Assembly: GCA_902769805.1 (NCBI GenBank)
Contig: CACXQL010000013.1
Coordinates: forward strand, 1-34,974
Length of the DNA: 34,974 nt
From: an uncultured Prevotellaceae bacterium
GTDB lineage: Bacteria > Bacteroidota > Bacteroidia > Bacteroidales > Bacteroidaceae
Direction: 5' to 3'
This document shows positions 6,337-14,733 of the stretch, piece after piece. The notes under the pieces were generated by a model that searched no databases, was not told the DNA's origin, and saw nothing but the letters and a program-made list of their open reading frames with translations. Position numbers and translations under genes: made by a program. Position 1 is the first letter of the stretch. Each line of letters starts with the position of its first letter.

Positions 6337-9300
6337 ATGACCAACGACTATAAAATCATAGTAGAACAGGAGCACCAGACGGTGATGGCTCACTACGACG
6401 TGCAGCAACGACCGTCAGAGGGCTATCAGAGTGAGGCGCAACTGGAGAATGCGCTGATTGACCAGCTGATGGCACAAGGCTATGTGTACGTCCTTGTGAA
6501 GAACGAAGAGGGTCTGCTGCGTAACCTGCGAGAGCAGTTGGAGGGCTTGAACAATATCCGTTTGTCTGATAGTGAATGGGCTCGTCTGTTGCTTATGATC
6601 AGCAATGAGCAGATGGGCATCAAGGAGAAGACGGAGATGCTGCAAGGAAAAGGGTATATCCTGAACCTGACACTGGATAGCGGAGAGACGAAGAATATCA
6701 AACTGATTGATAAGACGAACGTCTATAACAACCGCCTGCAGGTCATCAACCAGTATGAGGAAGAAAAAGGTGCCCATAAGAACCGCTATGATGTCACTAT
6801 CTTGGTGAATGGCTTGCCGATGGTACACATCGAACTGAAACGCAGAGGGGTGCCTATCAAGGAAGCCTTCAACCAGATAAACCGCTACCTGCGTGACTCG
6901 TTCTGGGCAGGCAGGGCGATGTTTGACTTCATTCAGATATTCGTCATCTCGAATGGTACAGAATCGAAATACTATTCGAACACCACACGCTATGCCAAGG
7001 AAAAGGAAGCCGATGGAGGACCACGCAAGCATAAGACGGATGGTAACACATTTGAGTTTACGTCCTATTGGACAGACCAGGAGAATAACAGACTGACAGA
7101 CTTACGTGACTTCACGACGAGTTTCTTTGCTAAACATACCATCCTGAACATCCTGACGAAATACTGCGTGTTCAATGTGGATAAGCAACTGCTGGTGATG
7201 CGTCCCTATCAGATAGCAGCCACAGAGAAGATACTGCTACGCATACAGACAGCCATCTATAACCGTTGGCTGGGAACGACAAGGGCTGGCGGTTATATCT
7301 GGCACACCACTGGTTCTGGTAAGACACTGACATCATTTAAGACAGCTCAACTGGCTTCGCAGATGGAACAGGTGAAGAAGGTGCTGTTTGTGGTGGACAG
7401 AAAAGACCTGGACTATCAGACGATGAAGGAGTATAATAACTTCGAGCCTGACTGTGCCAACTCGAACACGTCAGCGAGGGTGTTGCAGAAACAGATGAAG
7501 GATGACAACTGTCATGTCATCATCACTACGATACAGAAACTCTCTAACCTGATGAAACCTGCCATCTATGACAAGGACGAGCAGTTGCGTGAGGTGCTGC
7601 AGAAAGAGAATATCGTACTGATATTCGACGAGTGTCACAGAAGTCAGTTTGGCGAGATGCACCAACTGATTACGAAACGTGTGAAACGCTATATGATGTT
7701 CGGCTTCACAGGAACACCTATCTTTGCTGTCAATGCTAACAAAGGCAGTAAATACAGCACGACGGCACAGTTGTTTGGTGGTGAACCTGACGAGCAAGGA
7801 CAACCTACGAAGGCACTGCATATCTATACTATCATCAACGCCATTGGCGACAATAACGTGCTGCGCTTCCATGTTGACTATGACTCGACCATGAAGATGA
7901 AGAGTGACGTGGAGCGCAAACAGGTGTGGGGCATCGATACGGAAGAGGCACTGCATGATGCGAGGCGTATCAGTATCGTCACGAACTATATCATCAACAG
8001 TTTTGACGAGAAGACTAAACAAGGCAGGTTTAACAGCATCTTTGCCGTTGACAGCGTGAAGGCTGCCATCCTTTACTATAACGAGTTCAAGAAACAACTG
8101 GCTGAGACAGGTGCGCCAAACCTGAAGGTTGCCACCATCTATACCTATTCTGTCAATGAGGCAGAGGAAGACGAATGGGGCTTCGAGGATGAGAACCCAG
8201 AGGGTGCGGAGGGACTGGACATGCAGAGCCGTGAAGCCTTGGATGCCGCCATCATGGACTATAATGCGATGTTCGGCTGTAACTATTCCACAGATGGCGA
8301 CCATTTCCAGAGTTACTATAAAGATGTGGCTCAGAAGATGAAGAACAAGGAGATAGACATCCTGATCGTAGTGGGAATGTTCCTGACGGGCTTCGATGCG
8401 AAGACGCTGAATACACTGTGGGTGGACAAGAACCTGAAACTGCATGGACTTCTACAAGCATATAGTCGTACGAACCGCATCCTCAACAGTGTCAAAGACT
8501 GTGGTAATATCGTCTGCTTCCGCAATTTGAAAGATGCGACAGACAAAGCGCTTGCCATCTTCGGTGATCCGAATGCCAAAGGACTGGTGTTCATGAAGAC
8601 GTATGAGGAATACTACAGCGAGGGATATGAAGACGTGAAAGGTCGTCAGCATCAGCCTTACACAGAACTGATAGCGTTGTTGCTCAGTGAGTTTCCTGTG
8701 GAGCAAATGGGGAATATCCTCGATGAAGAAAGACAGAAGGAGTTTATCCGACTGATGGGTGAGATACTCCGTCTGAGGAATGTGCTGAGCGTGTTCGATG
8801 CCTTTGATGCTGAAGCCAAGATCATAGGCGACATGGACTATCAGGACTATCTGGGATGGTATAACACATACTATGAGAAGTTCCGCAAACCAGACCACGA
8901 TGGCGATAAGGAAACCATCAATGACGATATCATCTTTGAGATAGAACTGGTGCGACACGACCAGATCAATATACACTATATCCTGCAACTGGTACAGCGC
9001 TATCATGACTCGAACTGCGAGGACAAAGAGATTATCGTACAGATTCGCAAACAGGTGGAGGCTAGTCCTGACATGCGTGACAAGCGTGAGCTCATTGAGA
9101 AATTCATCCAACAGATGACTCCAGAGAAGGGTGCCGATGTGGGCGAGGAATGGAATGAGTATATTGAGCGCGAGAAGAAAAAGGAGTTGGATGCCATCAT
9201 CGAAGAGGAACATCTGAAACCTCAGGAGACAGCCGCCTTCATTAAACGTGCCTTTGCCGATGGCTATGTGACAGAGACAGGTACTGGTATCGCTAAGATC

Positions 9301-9498
9301 CTGCCTCCTACCAATCCTTTCCTGCCTGAGAGTGGGGAGAAGAAACAGACAGTGATAGACAAGCTGAAAGCATACCTCGCCAAGTTCCTGAATACGTCAG
9401 AAGATGTTTACAACAAACCTCGTATGGTAGAGATGTATCCTGTCGCAGAGGAAATACCGATGGCTGCCGAAGGATTGGATGAGCCTGAAAAGGATTGA
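6337..9498 (+). CDS. hsdR: Type I restriction-modification system endonuclease/translocase HsdR
   Basis: The 1053-residue protein is the motor and nuclease subunit. It binds HsdM-HsdS at unmethylated sites, translocates DNA with ATP and cuts at a distance. The N-terminal nuclease has Asp152 and Glu166-Leu-Lys168 of the PD-(D/E)xK type (VHIELKRRG). The helicase core shows Walker A TTGSGKT at residues 324-330, the DECH box at 431-434, a TGTPI motif, and later helicase motifs around VGMFLTGFDAK and LLQAYSRTNR. The helical C-terminal part binds the methylase. The start codon directly abuts the hsdS stop (TAA then ATG), so the two are cotranscribed. Length and motifs suggest an active enzyme. Confidence 0.97.
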   Translation: MTNDYKIIVEQEHQTVMAHYDVQQRPSEGYQSEAQLENALIDQLMAQGYVYVLVKNEEGLLRNLREQLEGLNNIRLSDSEWARLLLMISNEQMGIKEKTEMLQGKGYILNLTLDSGETKNIKLIDKTNVYNNRLQVINQYEEEKGAHKNRYDVTILVNGLPMVHIELKRRGVPIKEAFNQINRYLRDSFWAGRAMFDFIQIFVISNGTESKYYSNTTRYAKEKEADGGPRKHKTDGNTFEFTSYWTDQENNRLTDLRDFTTSFFAKHTILNILTKYCVFNVDKQLLVMRPYQIAATEKILLRIQTAIYNRWLGTTRAGGYIWHTTGSGKTLTSFKTAQLASQMEQVKKVLFVVDRKDLDYQTMKEYNNFEPDCANSNTSARVLQKQMKDDNCHVIITTIQKLSNLMKPAIYDKDEQLREVLQKENIVLIFDECHRSQFGEMHQLITKRVKRYMMFGFTGTPIFAVNANKGSKYSTTAQLFGGEPDEQGQPTKALHIYTIINAIGDNNVLRFHVDYDSTMKMKSDVERKQVWGIDTEEALHDARRISIVTNYIINSFDEKTKQGRFNSIFAVDSVKAAILYYNEFKKQLAETGAPNLKVATIYTYSVNEAEEDEWGFEDENPEGAEGLDMQSREALDAAIMDYNAMFGCNYSTDGDHFQSYYKDVAQKMKNKEIDILIVVGMFLTGFDAKTLNTLWVDKNLKLHGLLQAYSRTNRILNSVKDCGNIVCFRNLKDATDKALAIFGDPNAKGLVFMKTYEEYYSEGYEDVKGRQHQPYTELIALLLSEFPVEQMGNILDEERQKEFIRLMGEILRLRNVLSVFDAFDAEAKIIGDMDYQDYLGWYNTYYEKFRKPDHDGDKETINDDIIFEIELVRHDQINIHYILQLVQRYHDSNCEDKEIIVQIRKQVEASPDMRDKRELIEKFIQQMTPEKGADVGEEWNEYIEREKKKELDAIIEEEHLKPQETAAFIKRAFADGYVTETGTGIAKILPPTNPFLPESGEKKQTVIDKLKAYLAKFLNTSEDVYNKPRMVEMYPVAEEIPMAAEGLDEPEKD

Positions 9499-9519
9499 AT
9501 GAACTAAAACGGTATAATA

Positions 9520-10050
9520 ATGAAGAAAAGAAAGTTTTTTATGGTCATATTAGTACTCATGGTGGCGCTGGTGACCTATGCTCAGGATAAGCACTCGGAA
9601 AACTATATCCGTCAGCGTATTGCCACAATCTATCAGGGAGTTGGTAAGTCGACTTATGATGCCGACGGGAATAGGGTGGACTATATTCACAGTCATTTCA
9701 ATCGTGACAGCGCTTATTGCTCCCAGCGTTATTATGCGTTGATGAAGCAGGCATTGGAAATATGTGATAAGACTGATGACATATTGTTTGACTACGACCA
9801 CTGGGTCTGCGGACAGGATTTCTCCGACGATTGGAGTTGCAAGGTGGCAAAGGTCTATAACGTCACAGACTCTACGGCTCTCGTCAATCTAAATATTCAT
9901 AATTTCAGTGATACTGAAACAACTATCGCCCTCCGCTTTGAGCGTAATGACTGGTATATTGACGATTTCAGTCCCACAGATGATGGTGAGGACGACAAGG
10001 CATATTTCCGCCGTATCATATCAGATTATTACACCAAGAATCGTGAATAA
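9520..10050 (+). CDS. Small exported protein of unknown function
   Basis: The 176-residue product starts with a clear Sec signal peptide (MKKRKFF then a hydrophobic run, probable cut after TYA). The mature part holds a short alpha+beta domain with conserved-looking Trp and Asp residues (DYDHWVCGQDFSDDW) and ends in RRIISDYYTKNRE. It resembles small periplasmic DUF3828-like proteins, but I am not certain of the family. No lipobox is present, so it is likely periplasmic. It starts 21 nt after hsdR with no obvious promoter, so readthrough from the restriction operon is possible although the function seems unrelated. Confidence 0.75.
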   Translation: MKKRKFFMVILVLMVALVTYAQDKHSENYIRQRIATIYQGVGKSTYDADGNRVDYIHSHFNRDSAYCSQRYYALMKQALEICDKTDDILFDYDHWVCGQDFSDDWSCKVAKVYNVTDSTALVNLNIHNFSDTETTIALRFERNDWYIDDFSPTDDGEDDKAYFRRIISDYYTKNRE

Positions 10051-10094
10051 TAAAAGATGTATCACCTGTAAGGCGTGAAACACGAGGTCTATTT

Positions 10095-10196
10095 ATGGAA
10101 CATTACGCATTGTTTTTTGATATTGACGGGACGCTGGTGAGTTTTAAGACGCACGAGATACCTCCGTCACTATCAGTTGATATAAAGTCAGATTAG
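10095..10196 (+). pseudogene. 5' remnant of a Cof-type HAD hydrolase gene
   Basis: ATG at 10095 opens a 33-codon frame that begins MEHYALFFDIDGTLVSF. This holds the HAD motif I (DxDGT with the nucleophilic Asp) followed by KTHEIPPS, as at the start of Cof-family sugar-phosphatases. The frame then reads SLSVDIKSD and stops at 10194-10196, three bases before the end of the opposing gene. The remaining roughly 230 residues of such an enzyme are absent. It is best read as a gene cut off by a deletion; a functional micro-protein is unlikely because only motif I is left. Confidence 0.8.
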
Positions 10197-10198
10197 AC

Positions 10199-11299
10199 TT
10201 ATTCTTCTTGTTCTGTTACTTGCTTATGTTCTTTCTTGATGACATACCGTTGATAATATGTCAGTAAGAGGGTTGTTCCTGGCAACGCGATAATCATGCC
10301 AAGCATTCCTAACAGTGAACCCCAGATAGAGAGGGAGAGGAGGATGATAGCGGCATTGAGTCCCATCACCTTTCCCATAATCTTTGGAGTAAGGAATGTG
10401 TCTTGTATGAGTTGTACGACACAGAACACGATGATGACCATCAGCATAATCAGCCAGAAGCTCTGTCCTGTATCTGCTGCCTTGACAATAGCCAAGAGAA
10501 TAGCAGGAATAAAACCGATGAGCTGGAGATAAGGCACCATGTTCAACAGTCCGATGAACATCCCCAGACCAATAGCCATTGGGAAGTCGATGATGAGGAA
10601 ACCGATACTGAACAGGACACCTACACAGAACGCTACCAAGCCCTGTCCGCGGAAATACTTGTTCATACCTTCTGTTACGTCAGCGACCAGTTTAACAGCC
10701 ATGCCACGATAACGCTCAGGCAGCAGTTCTGGCCATCCGTTCGTGAATTTCTCATAGTCCATGAGGATGAAGACAGTGTATATCAGCATCATGAGAACAG
10801 TCACCAATCCGGAGAGTGCACTGAAAGACTGCATGAGGACATCCCATATTTTAGGCATCGCCTCCTTGATAGTGTTGATGAAACCGTCTTGTGTCACAAT
10901 CGCCTTGATATCCTCTGCCGTCAGATGCTCGCGGACGAACATCTCTATCTGGTCAGGGATATTGTTCATCATAGCATCCCTGGTAACATATTCTATCAGC
11001 ATGTCCTTCACACGTATTGTCTCTTCGATGACAGGAGGTATCATAAGCCAAAGCACACCTGCTAATACGAGGTTCACAGCGATCAGGGCACAGAGGATAG
11101 CGACTATCCTGAAGCGCATCTTACACTTGTACTGGAAGAACTTTACCAATGGGAATAGCAGATAGGCGATGAGCCATGCAAGGAAGAAGGGTAGTAATAC
11201 ACCACTCAGTCGGTCGAGTAACAGATAGGCTCCAACACAACCTAATACTACCAAGGCACCCCTTACAAATGAGTCGAATGTGATTTGTTTTCGTTCCAT
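10199..11299 (-). CDS. AI-2E family transporter / PerM-like membrane protein
   Basis: This 366-residue polytopic inner-membrane protein has about seven to eight hydrophobic segments: two near the N-terminus, one at about 65-90, a long soluble helical region (95-150), and a C-terminal group from about 155 on. The segments LVTVLMMLIYTVFILMDYEKF, the following ELLPERYR, and LIQDTFLTPKIMGKVMGLNA with SIWGSLLGMLGMIIALP are typical of the AI-2E transporter family (formerly UPF0118). Characterised members export autoinducer-2 or act in sodium/proton exchange, so the substrate here is unknown. The gene converges on the HAD remnant with almost no gap and has its own promoter. Confidence 0.92.
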   Translation of the reverse strand: MERKQITFDSFVRGALVVLGCVGAYLLLDRLSGVLLPFFLAWLIAYLLFPLVKFFQYKCKMRFRIVAILCALIAVNLVLAGVLWLMIPPVIEETIRVKDMLIEYVTRDAMMNNIPDQIEMFVREHLTAEDIKAIVTQDGFINTIKEAMPKIWDVLMQSFSALSGLVTVLMMLIYTVFILMDYEKFTNGWPELLPERYRGMAVKLVADVTEGMNKYFRGQGLVAFCVGVLFSIGFLIIDFPMAIGLGMFIGLLNMVPYLQLIGFIPAILLAIVKAADTGQSFWLIMLMVIIVFCVVQLIQDTFLTPKIMGKVMGLNAAIILLSLSIWGSLLGMLGMIIALPGTTLLLTYYQRYVIKKEHKQVTEQEE

Positions 11300-11338
11300 C
11301 TTATATGATTATTTTTCTAATTCGTGTATAAAACTCTG

Positions 11339-11346
11339 CAAATATA
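11339..11346 (-). promoter_or_regulatory. -7 box of the AI-2E transporter gene
   Basis: On the minus strand the bases read TATATTTG, a TAnnTTTG box followed by C, about 40 nt before the ATG. A TTTTG lies farther upstream (around 11369-11375), with spacing somewhat longer than ideal. The region is divergent with, and close to, the pheA leader promoter. Confidence 0.5.
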
Positions 11347-11377
11347 CGTTTTTTTTTCGATTTTTCTTTCAAAATGC

Positions 11378-11408
11378 TTGCATAATTACAGAAAATATTA
11401 TACTTTTG
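11378..11408 (+). promoter_or_regulatory. Promoter of the aromatic amino acid operon leader
   Basis: TTG at 11378-11380 and TACTTTTG at 11401-11408 are separated by 20 nt, matching the Bacteroidota sigma consensus. The transcript would start near 11413 and include the leader peptide and terminator described next. Confidence 0.75.
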
Positions 11409-11445
11409 CACCCGATAAGACAAAAACGACAGAATAATGTTGAAT

Positions 11446-11514
11446 ATGAACGCTTACTTTTACGGTTATTATTTTTACTTTGCAGAGACCTGTGAAGCGG
11501 AAAGCCGTATGTAA
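11446..11514 (+). CDS. Tyr/Phe-rich leader peptide of the pheA operon attenuator
   Basis: The 22-codon ORF (ATG 11446; an in-frame ATG at 11437 would add three residues) reads MNAYFYGYYFYF followed by AETCEAESRM and TAA. Eight of the nine codons from residue 4 to 12 are aromatic (five Tyr, three Phe). It lies between the operon promoter and an intrinsic terminator in front of pheA. Aromatic operon leader peptides of this kind are known from attenuators such as E. coli pheA and pheST; the mixed Tyr/Phe content fits an operon that makes both amino acids. It is too short for ordinary gene finders. Confidence 0.85.
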   Translation: MNAYFYGYYFYFAETCEAESRM

Positions 11515-11567
11515 GATTAATTGAAAAGTGAAAATTGAAAATTGAAAAATAAGGCTCCGCTTCACAG
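11490..11567 (+). promoter_or_regulatory. Antiterminator pairing of the aromatic operon attenuator
   Basis: CTGTGAAGCGG at 11490-11500, inside the leader ORF, is perfectly complementary (11 bp) to CCGCTTCACAG at 11557-11567. A flanking GCC/GGC pair (11504-11506 with 11553-11555) can extend it. This pairing uses the left arm of the terminator and so excludes it. A ribosome stalled on the early aromatic codons would leave 11490-11500 free, allowing antitermination. A ribosome that reaches the stop codon at 11512 would cover it and permit termination. Confidence 0.8.
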
Positions 11568-11590
11568 ACCAAGTGAAAGCGGAGTTTTTT
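11555..11590 (+). terminator. Intrinsic terminator of the pheA leader (attenuator)
   Basis: CTCCGCTTCAC (11555-11565) pairs with GTGAAAGCGGAG (11573-11584) with one bulged A and a 7-nt loop. It is followed directly by six T residues (11585-11590). It sits between leader peptide and pheA, so it stops transcription before the structural genes unless the antiterminator forms. Confidence 0.85.
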
Positions 11591-11630
11591 GTAAATTGAT
11601 AATTGAAAATTGACAAGTGACAATTGAAAT

Positions 11631-12473
11631 ATGAAGAGAATTGCGATACAAGGACTGATGGGGTCGTTCCACGACATAGCGGCACACCTCTATTTCGAGG
11701 ATGAACAGATCCAACTGATCTGTTGTTCTACCTTCGAACAGGTGTTCCAGCACATAAAAGAAGACCCGACGGCTATCGGTATGCTCGCCATAGAGAATAC
11801 CATTGCAGGCTCGTTGCTGCATAACTATGAGTTGCTGCGTGACTCAGGTACGACGATAGTAGGAGAGCATAAACTGCATATCTCGCATTGTATCTGTTGT
11901 CTGCCTGACGATAACTGGGATACGATTACGGAGATTCATTCTCATCCCGTCGCCCTGATGCAGTGTCGTGAGTTCCTCGCACAGCATCCGAATATGAAAC
12001 ATGTGGAGGCAGAAGATACGGCAGGCTCGGCGAAGATGATTGTCGAGGGACAGCATCAAGGCTGGGCTGCCATCTGTCATGCTGACGCTGCCAGACAATA
12101 TGGACTGAAAGTACTGGAAGACCATATTGAGGACAACAAGCATAACTTCACCCGCTTCCTTGTGGTAAGCAATCCCAACAAGGCTGATCTGCTGCGTCCG
12201 CTGACAGAAGCAAATAAGGCAAGTATCGTGTTTTCACTGCCTCACGAGGAAGGAAGCCTGAGTCATGTGCTTGCCATCCTTTCGTTCTACAAGATCAATT
12301 TGACAAAGATACAGTCATTACCGATTATCGGACGGGAATGGGAATACTTGTTCTATGTCGATCTGATGTATGATGATTTGACACGCTATCGTCAGTCAAT
12401 TGATGCGATTATCCCATTGACCAAGGACTTTAAGATTTTAGGAGAATATAAAGATGGCAAACAGACGAATTGA
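11631..12473 (+). CDS. pheA: Prephenate dehydratase with ACT domain
   Basis: The enzyme turns prephenate into phenylpyruvate, the committed step to phenylalanine, in the cytoplasm. It is monofunctional (280 residues); the chorismate mutase activity is carried by the DAHP synthase fusion two genes on. The N-terminal periplasmic-binding-like catalytic part runs to about residue 180 and includes AIENTIAGS, SHPVALMQC, EDTAGSAK and the FTRF motif with the catalytic Thr. The ACT domain (about 195-275) has GSLSHVL in place of the usual GALxxxL. It has IQSLP where Phe-sensitive enzymes have ESRP, so feedback by Phe may differ (inference). The leader attenuator lies directly upstream. The 3' end overlaps the next gene by 20 nt. 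Confidence 0.96.
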   Translation: MKRIAIQGLMGSFHDIAAHLYFEDEQIQLICCSTFEQVFQHIKEDPTAIGMLAIENTIAGSLLHNYELLRDSGTTIVGEHKLHISHCICCLPDDNWDTITEIHSHPVALMQCREFLAQHPNMKHVEAEDTAGSAKMIVEGQHQGWAAICHADAARQYGLKVLEDHIEDNKHNFTRFLVVSNPNKADLLRPLTEANKASIVFSLPHEEGSLSHVLAILSFYKINLTKIQSLPIIGREWEYLFYVDLMYDDLTRYRQSIDAIIPLTKDFKILGEYKDGKQTN

Positions 12474-13638
12474 ACCAGCAGATAGATTAAGTTTAGTGAG
12501 CGAATACTACTTCAGCCGGAAACTGAAGGAGGTGGCACAGTTGAATGCGGAAGGCAAGGATATCATCAGTCTTGCCATCGGCAGTCCGGATATGCCGCCA
12601 TCGGAGCAGACCATTAATAAACTATGTGAAGTGGCTCACCAACCCCATGCTCATGGTTATCAGCCTACGATGGGAACGCCTGAGTTGCGCGAAGCAATGG
12701 CTGGCTTCTATAAGCGTTGGTATGATGTCGATCTTGATGCGAAGACAGAGATCCTTCCACTGATTGGTTCAAAGGAGGGTATCCTTCATGTAACGCTGGC
12801 TTTCGTCAATCCTGGCGATGCCGTATTGGTACCTAATCCGGGTTATCCTACGTATACCTCTTTATCTAAAATCTTAGGTGCGAAGATTATCAATTACAAT
12901 CTCCGCGAGGATAATGGTTGGCAGCCTGATTTCGACGAACTGGAGAAGATGGATCTCTCGAATGTAAAACTGATGTGGACCAACTATCCTAATATGCCGA
13001 CAGGTGGTAATGCACGTCGTGAGACTTATGAGCGTCTGGTTCAGTTTGCCAGAGACCATGACATCGTTGTGGTAAACGATAATCCCTACAGCTTCATCCT
13101 AAACGAAGAGCACCTTAGTATTCTTCAGATACCGGGAGCCAAAGACAGCTGCATTGAGTTCAACTCGATGTCGAAGTCGCATAATATGCCTGGATGGCGT
13201 GTAGGTCTTTGTGCCACTAATGCCGAGTTCATCTCTTGGATCCTGAAGGTACAGTCGAACATTGAGAGCGGCACGTTCCGTGGTATCCAACTGGCTGCTG
13301 CTGAGGCATACAACAATAGCGAGGAGTGGCATCGTGAGTATAATATCAATACTTATGCGCGTCGTCGTCAGTGGGCGGAGCAGATCATGGATGTCTTAGG
13401 CTGTACGTACGATAAGAACCAAGTAGGTATGTTCCTTTGGGGTAAGATACCTGTAGATGTCAAGAACGTAGAAGACCTGACAGAAAAGGTGTTGCATGAG
13501 GCACGTGTCTTCATCACTCCAGGATTTATCTTCGGCTCGAATGGTGAGCGTTATATCCGTATCTCCCTATGTGCTAAAGAGGAAAAAATCAAAGAAGCAC
13601 TTTGGAGAATTGAAAAATTGGAAAATGCAAAAATGTAA
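12454..13638 (+). CDS. PLP-dependent class I/II aminotransferase of the aromatic operon
   Basis: The 394-residue fold-type I aminotransferase carries the N-terminal SLAIGSPDMPPS, the YQPTMGTPELREA segment, a VVVNDNPYS motif (PLP-binding Asp and Tyr) and SMSKSHNMPGWRVG with the Schiff-base Lys. C-terminal FGSNGERYIRISL holds the substrate-carboxylate Arg. By context it most likely transaminates phenylpyruvate and hydroxyphenylpyruvate (or prephenate) to finish Phe and Tyr synthesis. The sequence alone also fits LL-diaminopimelate- or alanine-type enzymes of the same subclass. Its ATG lies inside pheA, 20 nt of overlap, so translation is coupled. Confidence 0.92.
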   Translation: MANRRIEPADRLSLVSEYYFSRKLKEVAQLNAEGKDIISLAIGSPDMPPSEQTINKLCEVAHQPHAHGYQPTMGTPELREAMAGFYKRWYDVDLDAKTEILPLIGSKEGILHVTLAFVNPGDAVLVPNPGYPTYTSLSKILGAKIINYNLREDNGWQPDFDELEKMDLSNVKLMWTNYPNMPTGGNARRETYERLVQFARDHDIVVVNDNPYSFILNEEHLSILQIPGAKDSCIEFNSMSKSHNMPGWRVGLCATNAEFISWILKVQSNIESGTFRGIQLAAAEAYNNSEEWHREYNINTYARRRQWAEQIMDVLGCTYDKNQVGMFLWGKIPVDVKNVEDLTEKVLHEARVFITPGFIFGSNGERYIRISLCAKEEKIKEALWRIEKLENAKM

Positions 13639-13652
13639 AAAATGATATAACT

Positions 13653-14717
13653 ATGGAATTGGAATTAGAACCCCTGAAATTACCAAGTGACAACGAACGC
13701 CCCTTCGTCATTGCAGGTCCCTGTAGTGCAGAGAGTGAGGAGCAAGTGATGACTACCGCCAAGCAACTGGCGATGTACGGCTGCCATAACTTCCGCGCAG
13801 GAGTGTGGAAGCCCCGTACGAAGCCCGGAGGTTTTGAGGGACATGGTGAACCAGCCCTTGTATGGTTGCAGCAGGTGAAGAAAGAAACGAAGATGTTAGT
13901 CGCAACAGAAGTGGCAACACCTGAGCATGTGGAGCTTTGTCTGAAATATGGTATCGATATTCTGTGGATAGGTGCCCGTACTACTGCTAATCCCTTTGCG
14001 ATGCAGGCACTCGCCGATGCACTGAAAGGGGTGGATATCCCTGTGTTCGTGAAGAATCCCGTCAATCCTGACTTGGAGTTGTGGATTGGTGCACTGGAGC
14101 GTTTGAATCAGGCAGGTGTGAAGCGCATGGCGGCTATTCATCGTGGTTTCTCCAGTTACGACAAGAAGATATATCGTAACATGCCGATGTGGCAGATTCC
14201 CATCGAACTGCATCGTCGTATTCCTGAATTGCCTATCATCAATGACCCCAGTCATATCGGGGGTCGTCGTGAGTTGATTGCTCCGTTGTGTCAGCAGGCG
14301 ATGGACTTAGGTTTCGACGGACTGATCGTGGAGAGCCATTGTGATCCTGACAAGGCATGGAGTGATGCCAAGCAGCAGGTAACTCCTGATGTCCTTGACT
14401 ATATCCTCTCTCTGCTCGTCATTCGTGATGAGCATACCACTACCGAGGGTATTCAGACATTGCGTAAGCAGATTGATGAACTCGACAACCAGTTAATGGA
14501 GTTACTTGCCAAGCGTATGCGTGTATGTCGTGAGATTGGTCACTATAAGAAAGAGCATAATATGACTGTGTTGCAGACTTCCCGTTATAACGAGATTCTG
14601 GACAAGCGTGGTGCACAGGGTTCACTCTTAGGCATGGGACCAGAGTTCGTCGCCCATGTGTTTGAGAATATTCATGAGGAGAGTGTTCGTCAGCAAATAG
14701 AGATTATTAATAAATAA
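13653..14717 (+). CDS. aroF: Bifunctional DAHP synthase / chorismate mutase (type II)
   Basis: The 354-residue fusion catalyses both the first step of the shikimate pathway (phosphoenolpyruvate plus erythrose 4-phosphate) and chorismate to prephenate. The DAHP synthase is of the KDPG-like Ibeta type: FVIAGPCSAES near residue 18, FRAGVWKPRT, TEVATPEHV, WIGARTTANPF, KNPVNPD and DPSHIGGRRE are its hallmark segments. The C-terminal AroQ-type mutase (about residues 268-354) shows LRKQIDELDNQLMELLAKRM followed by IGHYKKEH. This is the Bacteroidales architecture. The fusion explains why both PheA and TyrA in this operon lack a mutase domain. It follows the aminotransferase by 14 nt. Confidence 0.96.
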   Translation: MELELEPLKLPSDNERPFVIAGPCSAESEEQVMTTAKQLAMYGCHNFRAGVWKPRTKPGGFEGHGEPALVWLQQVKKETKMLVATEVATPEHVELCLKYGIDILWIGARTTANPFAMQALADALKGVDIPVFVKNPVNPDLELWIGALERLNQAGVKRMAAIHRGFSSYDKKIYRNMPMWQIPIELHRRIPELPIINDPSHIGGRRELIAPLCQQAMDLGFDGLIVESHCDPDKAWSDAKQQVTPDVLDYILSLLVIRDEHTTTEGIQTLRKQIDELDNQLMELLAKRMRVCREIGHYKKEHNMTVLQTSRYNEILDKRGAQGSLLGMGPEFVAHVFENIHEESVRQQIEIINK

Positions 14718-14733
14718 TGAACTCTTAAACTCT

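Noticed and set aside
7471-8445. 324-codon minus-strand ORF within hsdR
   Set aside because: It is a shadow frame of conserved helicase sequence; the real motifs are on the plus strand.
10403-11065. Long plus-strand ORF opposite the AI-2E transporter gene
   Set aside because: It is an antisense shadow of a clear membrane protein, rich in His and Gln as such shadows are, with no promoter or family resemblance.
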